Both the position numbers and the translations under genes were made by a program. A stretch of 5,534 bases of DNA, from NCBI GenBank assembly GCA_023140455.1, contig JAGLLQ010000143.1:1-5534 (forward strand), in the 5' to 3' direction. Origin of the DNA: Desulfobacteraceae bacterium. GTDB taxonomy: Bacteria > Desulfobacterota > Desulfobacteria > Desulfobacterales > Desulfobacteraceae. Of this stretch, positions 1 through 3,948 are shown piece by piece. Under the pieces are notes generated by a model that saw nothing but the letters and a program-made list of their open reading frames with translations, ran no database searches and was not told the DNA's origin. Every line of letters starts with the position of its first letter. Positions within the stretch are counted from its first letter, which is position 1.

Positions 1-1159
1 TGGCATTTTGTGCCATTTCAAAGCAGGAACATGCAACTCCACCTGCATTACATGCTTTTGCAGGAGCATATAAAATATCTGCATTTTCCAAAAATTCCAT
101 GCCTTCAAGGGTTGTTGGCAGATTTGCGCCTTCTACAAGGCATTTAACATTATTTTTTACCAGATTTTTTGCATCTTCCAGTTCAAGTTCATTTTGTGTG
201 GCACAAGGCAAGGCAATGTCACATGGGATATCCCATGGTCGTTTTCCAGGGTAAAACTTTACTTTAAAATGATCTGCATAATCTTTTACAACATCATTCC
301 CGCTTAATCTCAATTTCAACATATACTCTACTTTTTCACCAGTGATACCGTCAGGGTCATAAATGAATCCATCAGGCCCTGAAAGAGTAATGACCTTGCC
401 GCCAAGTTCATTCACTTTTTTAACAACACCCCAGCTCACATTCCCAAAACCGGAAACTGTTGCAACTTTACCCTCAATATTTTCATCAATATTTTTTAAC
501 ATTTCCTCGGCAAAATAAACCACACCATATCCTGTAGCTTCAGGTCTTAAAAAGCTTCCACCCCATGAAATGCCTTTCCCTGTCAATACTCCTTTAAAAG
601 ATTTGGTCATTCTGCGATACATTCCAAACAGATAACCAATCTCCCTTCCACCTACTCCAATATCACCAGCCGGGACATCAGTAGATGCTCCAATATGCCT
701 TGACAATTCCAACATAAAACTTTGACAAAAATTCATTATTTCATTATCAGACTTCCCTCGGGGATTAAAATCAGAGCCACCTTTCCCGCCGCCTAAAAGC
801 AAACCAGTTAATGCGTTTTTAAAAATCTGCTCAAATCCAAGGCATTTGATAATACTTAAAGTAACAGATGCATGGAATCTAAGCCCGCCTTTGTATGGAC
901 CAAGCACATTATTAAACTCAACACGATATCCCGTGTTTACCTGAACTTGTCCTCTATCATCTCTCCAGGGCACTCTGAAGCTAATTACTCGATCAGGCTC
1001 AACCAATTGTTCAAGTATCTTGTTATTTTGGTATTCCATATTGAAATCCAATACCGGAGCAATGGATTTAAAAACTTCTGACACTGATTGAATGTATTCT
1101 TTTTCCCATGGGCACTTTTCCTTGAGCATTTCCAAAACATTACTTGTATACGTGTTCAT
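1..1159 (-). CDS. gdhA: Glutamate dehydrogenase, hexameric type, C-terminus cut by window edge
   Basis: Catalyses reversible reductive amination of 2-oxoglutarate with ammonium to L-glutamate in the cytoplasm. The 386 visible residues align by eye along the whole length with E. coli GdhA and Clostridium symbiosum GDH (about 450 residues), so roughly 60 C-terminal residues lie beyond the left edge. Visible landmarks: GPYKGGLRFH (substrate lysine K90), FKNAL (K114), GGGKGGSDF (catalytic lysine K126), VPAGDIGVGGREIG (catalytic D166), the GFGNV dinucleotide fold at 237-241, PCATQNEL, and NAGGV near 371. Cofactor residues F238, P262 and D263 (SGPDG) match the NAD-specific clostridial enzyme, not the S-D-S-S type of NADP-linked E. 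coli GdhA, so NAD(H) use is inferred. The ATG start has AGGAGAT at 1165-1171, 5 bases upstream, just after the stop of the preceding Cys-rich gene. Co-transcription and perhaps translational coupling are likely. The family call is very secure; the cofactor is an inference. Confidence 0.97.
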   Translation of the reverse strand, partial: MNTYTSNVLEMLKEKCPWEKEYIQSVSEVFKSIAPVLDFNMEYQNNKILEQLVEPDRVISFRVPWRDDRGQVQVNTGYRVEFNNVLGPYKGGLRFHASVTLSIIKCLGFEQIFKNALTGLLLGGGKGGSDFNPRGKSDNEIMNFCQSFMLELSRHIGASTDVPAGDIGVGGREIGYLFGMYRRMTKSFKGVLTGKGISWGGSFLRPEATGYGVVYFAEEMLKNIDENIEGKVATVSGFGNVSWGVVKKVNELGGKVITLSGPDGFIYDPDGITGEKVEYMLKLRLSGNDVVKDYADHFKVKFYPGKRPWDIPCDIALPCATQNELELEDAKNLVKNNVKCLVEGANLPTTLEGMEFLENADILYAPAKACNAGGVACSCFEMAQNA

Positions 1160-1164
1160 AAATT

Positions 1165-1171
1165 ATCTCCT
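1165..1171 (-). promoter_or_regulatory. Ribosome binding site of gdhA
   Basis: AGGAGAT on the minus strand, 5 bases before the gdhA ATG and 3 bases after the TAG stop of the Cys-rich gene (1175-1177). The site sits entirely in the 15-base gap between the two genes. A ribosome terminating on the first gene would therefore be placed next to this site, which fits coupled translation. Confidence 0.8.
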
Positions 1172-1174
1172 AAT

Positions 1175-1453
1175 CTATCTATATTCCTCGCAAAACAATA
1201 CATTACTGCCTGTTTTCTGCAAATTACATATTTCTGCATTTCCACAGTTAATACAAATACCTTTTAACACTGAATGCCTGTTATAATCAACCTTTTTACT
1301 GACTTCAGAGCTAATATTTTTCTGTTCTGATGGCTCAGTACATGAAAATTCTTCGCAAAAAATGATTGGCTTAACTTGATTTACACAATAACTACATTGA
1401 TCTGCATTTAAACAATTTATGCATAGACCCGATATAAGTATTTTTTCTGTCAT
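1175..1453 (-). CDS. Small protein with two tandem four-cysteine motifs, upstream of gdhA
   Basis: A 92-residue protein of unknown function with ten cysteines. It is an internal duplication: residues 9-36 (G-LCINC-x-NA-x2-C ... FCEEF) repeat at 65-92 (G-ICINC-x-NA-x2-C ... FCEEY). Each unit has the form C-x2-C-x5-C-x11/12-C: C11, C14, C20, C33 and C67, C70, C76, C88. The first unit carries two extra cysteines (C23, C38). Such spacing suggests two small metal sites (zinc or iron-sulfur). A polar linker (about 39-62) joins them, and the second unit ends at the C-terminus. No signal peptide or membrane segment is visible, so it is probably cytoplasmic. The ATG is supported by AAGGAG (1459-1464) 5 bases upstream. 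It is the first gene after a sigma-54 promoter and lies 15 bases ahead of gdhA, so a role linked to glutamate or nitrogen metabolism, redox sensing or protein-protein contact is possible but unproven. Confidence 0.85.
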   Translation of the reverse strand: MTEKILISGLCINCLNADQCSYCVNQVKPIIFCEEFSCTEPSEQKNISSEVSKKVDYNRHSVLKGICINCGNAEICNLQKTGSNVLFCEEYR

Positions 1454-1458
1454 ATTAT

Positions 1459-1464
1459 CTCCTT
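1459..1464 (-). promoter_or_regulatory. Ribosome binding site of the Cys-rich gene
   Basis: AAGGAG on the minus strand with 5 bases to the ATG at 1453. It is a near-consensus site that fixes the start and supports this small ORF as a real gene. Confidence 0.8.
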
Positions 1465-1476
1465 TATTAGTTTTTA

Positions 1477-1504
1477 ATCATACAATGAGCAATTGATGTG
1501 CCAA
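1477..1504 (-). promoter_or_regulatory. Candidate sigma-70 promoter overlapping the sigma-54 element
   Basis: On the minus strand, TTGGCA (1499-1504, five of six to TTGACA) is followed after 16 bases by TATGAT (1477-1482, five of six to TATAAT). Its -35 shares bases with the sigma-54 -24 element, so the two holoenzymes could not bind together. It may supply basal expression, or it may be a chance match in AT-rich DNA. Confidence 0.4.
1488..1504 (-). promoter_or_regulatory. Sigma-54 (-24/-12) promoter for the Cys-rich gene and gdhA
   Basis: The minus strand reads TTGGCACATCAATTGCT. It matches the sigma-54 consensus YTGGCACG-N4-TTGCW at every key base except A for the G after GGCAC. The invariant GG (1502-1501) and GC (1490-1489) have the exact required spacing. 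The predicted start is near 1477, giving a leader of about 24 bases that contains the AAGGAG site. Sigma-54 promoters need an ATP-dependent enhancer-binding activator, so the operon is expected to be tightly switched, for example by nitrogen status. The activator is not encoded here. Confidence 0.75.
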
Positions 1505-1582
1505 GGCTGCTGAACAGTGAAAAGCCGCAGTTCTACAATAGGTTAAAATATAAAAAAGTTTATAATCAACAGCCATAAAGGC

Positions 1583-1613
1583 TGGAAATTTTCCCTATAC
1601 TGGAAAATTTCCA
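1583..1613. repeat. Perfect inverted repeat, 12-bp arms and 7-base spacer; possible activator site
   Basis: Arms TGGAAATTTTCC (1583-1594) and GGAAAATTTCCA (1602-1613) are exact reverse complements around CTATACT. Each arm is itself nearly palindromic. The centre lies about 120 bases upstream of the predicted sigma-54 start near 1477, the usual distance for an enhancer-binding-protein site. It is followed by A's on the plus strand, and no T-run follows directly on the minus strand, so it does not look like an intrinsic terminator. No specific regulator consensus was recognised. Confidence 0.55.
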
Positions 1614-1632
1614 TAAAAAAAATTATTCTGGC

Positions 1633-1655
1633 AAATAACTTTGATAAGGTTATTT
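1633..1655. repeat. Imperfect palindrome in the divergent promoter region
   Basis: AAATAACTTT and AAGGTTATTT face each other around a 3-base centre (GAT) with one mismatch in ten. The right arm recurs inverted at 1710-1722. It is a possible operator for the permease gene. The regulator is unknown. Confidence 0.35.
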
Positions 1656-1722
1656 ATCTTTACAGGTTTTGCTTCAATATTGCCCTTGACTAACAGTATT
1701 GATATTAATATAGATAACCTTA
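1645..1722. repeat. Inverted repeat pair flanking the candidate permease promoter
   Basis: TAAGGTTATTTAT (1645-1657) and ATAGATAACCTTA (1710-1722) are reverse complements over 13 bp with one mismatch, separated by 52 bases. The right copy overlaps the candidate -10 of the TTGACT promoter. The layout resembles a two-site operator, but the region is very AT-rich and chance cannot be excluded. Confidence 0.35.
1686..1714 (+). promoter_or_regulatory. Candidate sigma-70 promoter of the permease-cupin pair
   Basis: TTGACT (1686-1691, five of six) is followed after 17 bases by TATAGA (1709-1714, four of six). This places the start near 1721, about 46 bases before the permease ATG. It is the best match in the gap and lies between the arms of the inverted repeat at 1645-1722. 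The -10 is mediocre. Confidence 0.4.
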
Positions 1723-1766
1723 ATGAAACTTAAAAATAACAATGCCGGGGGTCATAAATAAAAATA

Positions 1767-2663
1767 ATGGAATTCTTATATGTCTTTTTCCCAATCTCCG
1801 GCGTTGAAACATATATATTCATACCTCCTATTGTGGCTTTTGTTGTCTCATTTTTCACATCAATGGGAGGTGTATCCGGTGCTTTTATGCTCCTCCCTTT
1901 TCAGATGAGTGTATTAGGTTATACTGCTCCATCAGTCAGCGGGACAAATCAATTATTCAACATTATTGCTATTCCAAGTGGTGTCTGGCGATTTATTAAA
2001 GAAAAACGGATGGTCTGGCCTCTTACCTGGGCTGTGATTATAGGTACTTTGCCCGGAGTATTGATAGGGGCATGGGTTAGAATAAAATACCTTCCTGATC
2101 CAAAAAATTTTAAATTCTTTGTAGGATTTGTCCTGTTTTACATAGGGTTAAAGTTATTAAAAGATGTCTTTAAAAAAAGCGCTAAAATATCTAACAATAA
2201 ATCTGAACTAATTGTGACTGATACTTTTTTTTCTTTAAAGCGTGTTGAATTCAATTTTGGGAATGAAAAATTTTCATTTTCAACATTAGCTGTTTTTTTT
2301 CTATGTTTTATTGTAGGAATCATTGGCGGCATATATGGAATCGGTGGAGGTTCAATCATTGCACCTTTTTTTATAACATTTTTCCATTTACCTGTTTATG
2401 TAATTGCCGGTGCTGCATTAATGGGGACCTTTGTTACATCTGTTGCAGGAGTAGTGTTTTATCAGAGTCTTGCTCTTTTCTACCCTGATGTTTCAGTAGC
2501 CCCTGACTGGTACTTAGGAATTCTTTTTGGAATTGGCGGCTTTTTTGGTATCTATTTAGGGGCAAGATGTCAAAAATATTTCCCTGCCCATGCTATTAAA
2601 GCAATACTATGTTTTTGTGTTCTTTTTGTAGCAGGTAAATATATTTTTGATTTTTTTATATAA
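1767..2663 (+). CDS. TauE/SafE family anion permease
   Basis: An integral inner-membrane protein of 298 residues, a normal length for the sulfite exporter TauE/SafE family. Members move sulfite, sulfoacetate, taurine-derived or other small organic anions; the substrate here cannot be read from sequence. Two homologous halves are visible. The N-half has TSMGGVSGAFMLLPFQ (31-46), TNQLFN and GTLPGVLIGA (93-102), with TM segments near 15-36, 84-105 and 115-133. A polar linker (about 134-170, rich in K, N and S) follows. The C-half has IGGIYGIGGGSIIAPF (186-201), the GxGGG signature of the family, with TM segments near 173-206, 209-234, 248-268 and 274-297. The ATG at 1767 is the only in-frame start that keeps the N-terminal helix, yet its ribosome site is poor: GGGGG at 1747-1751 is 15 bases away. 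It heads a probable operon with the cupin 21 bases downstream. The family call is firm. Confidence 0.93.
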   Translation: MEFLYVFFPISGVETYIFIPPIVAFVVSFFTSMGGVSGAFMLLPFQMSVLGYTAPSVSGTNQLFNIIAIPSGVWRFIKEKRMVWPLTWAVIIGTLPGVLIGAWVRIKYLPDPKNFKFFVGFVLFYIGLKLLKDVFKKSAKISNNKSELIVTDTFFSLKRVEFNFGNEKFSFSTLAVFFLCFIVGIIGGIYGIGGGSIIAPFFITFFHLPVYVIAGAALMGTFVTSVAGVVFYQSLALFYPDVSVAPDWYLGILFGIGGFFGIYLGARCQKYFPAHAIKAILCFCVLFVAGKYIFDFFI

Positions 2664-2671
2664 TAAAAAAC

Positions 2672-2676
2672 AGGAG
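2672..2676 (+). promoter_or_regulatory. Ribosome binding site of the cupin gene
   Basis: AGGAG lies 8 bases before the ATG at 2685, inside the 21-base gap after the permease stop. It is much stronger than the permease's own site, so the cupin may be translated more efficiently from the shared message. Confidence 0.75.
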
Positions 2677-2684
2677 AAAAAAAT

Positions 2685-3035
2685 ATGAAAATAACAAATC
2701 TGGATCAAACAACTAAAACAGCAATGGAAATGGAAGGTGCAAAAAATGTTTTAAAGCAGGTTCCTTTGTCACAAGATGATGGAGCACCTAATTTCGTATT
2801 CAGAGTCTTCTCTGTTGAACCGGGCGGTCATTCTCCATATCACCAGCACGAATTTGAACATCTGATCTATATTCTTGCAGGGGAAGGTGCGCTTGTATCA
2901 GAAAATAATGAGGAAAATCCAATAAAACAGGGAGATTTTGCTCTGATTCTTCCCAATGAAATGCACCAGCTAAAAAACAAATCAGAGCAGGACATACTTC
3001 AATTTATTTGTGCTGTTCCAAAAGAGTTTGAGTAA
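2685..3035 (+). CDS. Single-domain cupin protein
   Basis: A small cytoplasmic beta-barrel protein of 116 residues, typical of one-domain cupins. Cupin motif 1 is G47-x5-H53-x-H55-x3-H59 running into IYILAGEG (61-68), with H59 where many family members have Glu. Motif 2 is G83-DFALILPNEM-H94-x3-N98. The putative metal ligands are therefore H53, H55, H59 and H94, an all-His set compatible with Fe, Mn, Zn or Ni. Single-domain cupins range from dioxygenases and isomerases to pure ligand-binding proteins, and nothing here decides among them. The position 21 bases behind the permease, on the same strand and with no terminator between, implies co-transcription, so it may bind or modify the transported anion. 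This is an inference. No signal peptide is present. Confidence 0.9.
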   Translation: MKITNLDQTTKTAMEMEGAKNVLKQVPLSQDDGAPNFVFRVFSVEPGGHSPYHQHEFEHLIYILAGEGALVSENNEENPIKQGDFALILPNEMHQLKNKSEQDILQFICAVPKEFE

Positions 3036-3053
3036 GAGACTTATAAACCGTTA

Positions 3054-3497
3054 TCAAGTCTGAGCTTGATGCAGTTTGATAGCTGCTTTTAATTCTTCGG
3101 GCAAAGATACAGGTTTACGTGATGAATTTGTACAAACAAGAGCAAAGGTTGCAGTATTACAAAGTTGCTGCCTTTGTTCTTTGTAAAGCATCTGGTCAAA
3201 AATAAGGCTTTTTGTGCCTATTTTTTTTACTTTAGTAATGATCTCTATTAATTCATCATAATAGACAGGTTGCCTATACTTAATATTAACTTCAACTACA
3301 GAAAGATGGCAATTTGCTTCTTTATAAAGTTTTGTATATGAAAAACCAATATCTCTTAAATACGCATCTCTTGCCTGATCATAAATATCAAGATAGTTCC
3401 CATTATATATCACACCAGCCATATCAAAATAACTCAAGGGCACTCTGAAGTTAAATATATGTTCAGGATATTCCGAATATTCTGCCGCATCATTCAT
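3054..3497 (-). CDS. Acyl-CoA thioesterase, YbgC/4HBT hotdog family
   Basis: Expected to hydrolyse an acyl-CoA (or acyl-ACP) thioester in the cytoplasm. At 147 residues it has the usual length of a single hotdog domain. The N-terminal signature FRVPLSYFDMAGVIYNGNYLD (17-37 region) matches the family's D-x2-G-V-x-Y pattern. D25 is the predicted catalytic aspartate, at the start of the central helix (residues about 35-50, YLDIYDQARDAYLRDIG). The commonly seen His after GVVY is Asn here (N32). A five-strand beta part follows, including VVEVNIKYRQPVYYDELIEI and KSLIFDQMLY. The ATG at 3497 has GAGG (3506-3509) 8 bases upstream; an out-of-frame ATG lies just before it. The gene is convergent with the cupin, leaving 18 bases between stops, and appears monocistronic within the window. 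Substrate chain length cannot be told from sequence. Confidence 0.9.
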   Translation of the reverse strand: MNDAAEYSEYPEHIFNFRVPLSYFDMAGVIYNGNYLDIYDQARDAYLRDIGFSYTKLYKEANCHLSVVEVNIKYRQPVYYDELIEIITKVKKIGTKSLIFDQMLYKEQRQQLCNTATFALVCTNSSRKPVSLPEELKAAIKLHQAQT

Positions 3498-3549
3498 ACA
3501 TATTACCTCTTTTAGGTTTTATACTTTAATTATTTGCTGACCTGTGAAC

Positions 3550-3577
3550 ATTCTAGTTATCATTGGGCAATATGCAA
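3550..3577 (-). promoter_or_regulatory. Candidate promoter of the thioesterase gene
   Basis: On the minus strand TTGCAT (3572-3577, four of six) is followed after 16 bases by TAGAAT (3550-3555, five of six). This would start transcription about 45 bases before the ATG. Another -10-like TATAAA lies closer to the gene but without a good -35. Confidence 0.3.
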
Positions 3578-3934
3578 TAATTTATTTGCTTTGCACTACA
3601 TTTTACTGTAAACTGCATTTATTTAATTTATCCGGCATATAGAATTCAGTGAATAAAATTTTTCTCCGATTCATAAAATGAGAAAAGAAAAATGCGAAAA
3701 GTAAAAGTTTCTGCGAATCTTGTTTGTGTTGGCGAACCAATATGGAAGGTCGCCTCCAATACATATTCTATTAATTCAAATATTCATATTCAAGGCTGGG
3801 AGAGTATAAAAAGGCAAGGATTCCTAATCGGATATCCGCGTAGCAATAGCCATATCGAAAGGCGGTACATTTCGCAAATTGATAAAACGAGCTGAACATT
3901 AAAAATTAATGATACTATGCAGTAATAAGGTCGT

Positions 3935-3940
3935 AAAGGA
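3935..3940 (+). promoter_or_regulatory. Ribosome binding site that fixes the kinase TTG start
   Basis: AAAGGA lies 8 bases before the TTG at 3949. An in-frame TAA at 3934-3936 overlaps it, so the reading frame cannot begin further upstream. No ATG or GTG occurs in frame between this site and the first membrane helix. Confidence 0.65.
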
Positions 3941-3948
3941 TAATTGAA

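Larger units (their letters stand above)
3498..3948. other. Gene-poor gap between the divergent thioesterase and kinase genes
   Basis: About 450 bases without a convincing gene. The left part (to about 3690) is very AT-rich (about 28% GC by hand count over 3541-3660). It holds the thioesterase leader, an 11-base palindrome TTTACTGTAAA (3602-3612) and TTTTCTC/GAGAAAA inverted 7-mers (3660-3666 and 3680-3686). The right part (about 3700-3895) is near 39% GC and CpG-richer. It contains a 67-codon ATG frame (3692-3895) that resembles nothing I know and has only GAGAAA-like purines as a ribosome site. Short stems are also present there: GGCGA/TCGCC at 3731-3735 and 3750-3754, palindrome CGGATATCCG at 3829-3838, and CGAAA/TTTCG at 3856-3860 and 3870-3874. 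It could be a small gene, a decayed gene or a structured leader of the kinase. Confidence 0.4.

Noticed and set aside
872..1286. Two plus-strand open frames (872-1081, 1092-1286) opposite gdhA and the Cys-rich gene
   Set aside because: They are antisense shadows of well-supported genes and show no family resemblance or ribosome site.
1583..1613. Inverted repeat as a rho-independent terminator
   Set aside because: The stem is AT-rich, a run of A's (not T's) follows on the plus strand, no T-run follows directly on the minus strand, and no gene ends here.
1629..1644. TGGCAAATAACTTTGA as a plus-strand sigma-54 promoter for the permease
   Set aside because: The invariant GC at -13/-12 is absent at the correct spacing (TG instead).
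2138..2488. Open frames on both strands inside the permease gene
   Set aside because: They overlap a strongly supported TauE/SafE gene in other frames and read as low-complexity shadows.
3053..3070. ATCAAG/CTTGAT inverted repeat as a shared terminator of the convergent cupin and thioesterase genes
   Set aside because: The stem is only 6 bp and AT-rich, overlaps the thioesterase stop and has no T-run on either side.
3692..3895. 67-codon plus-strand frame as a confident protein gene
   Set aside because: It has a weak ribosome site, no recognisable motif and lies in a gap. It is described only as a possibility within the gap entry.
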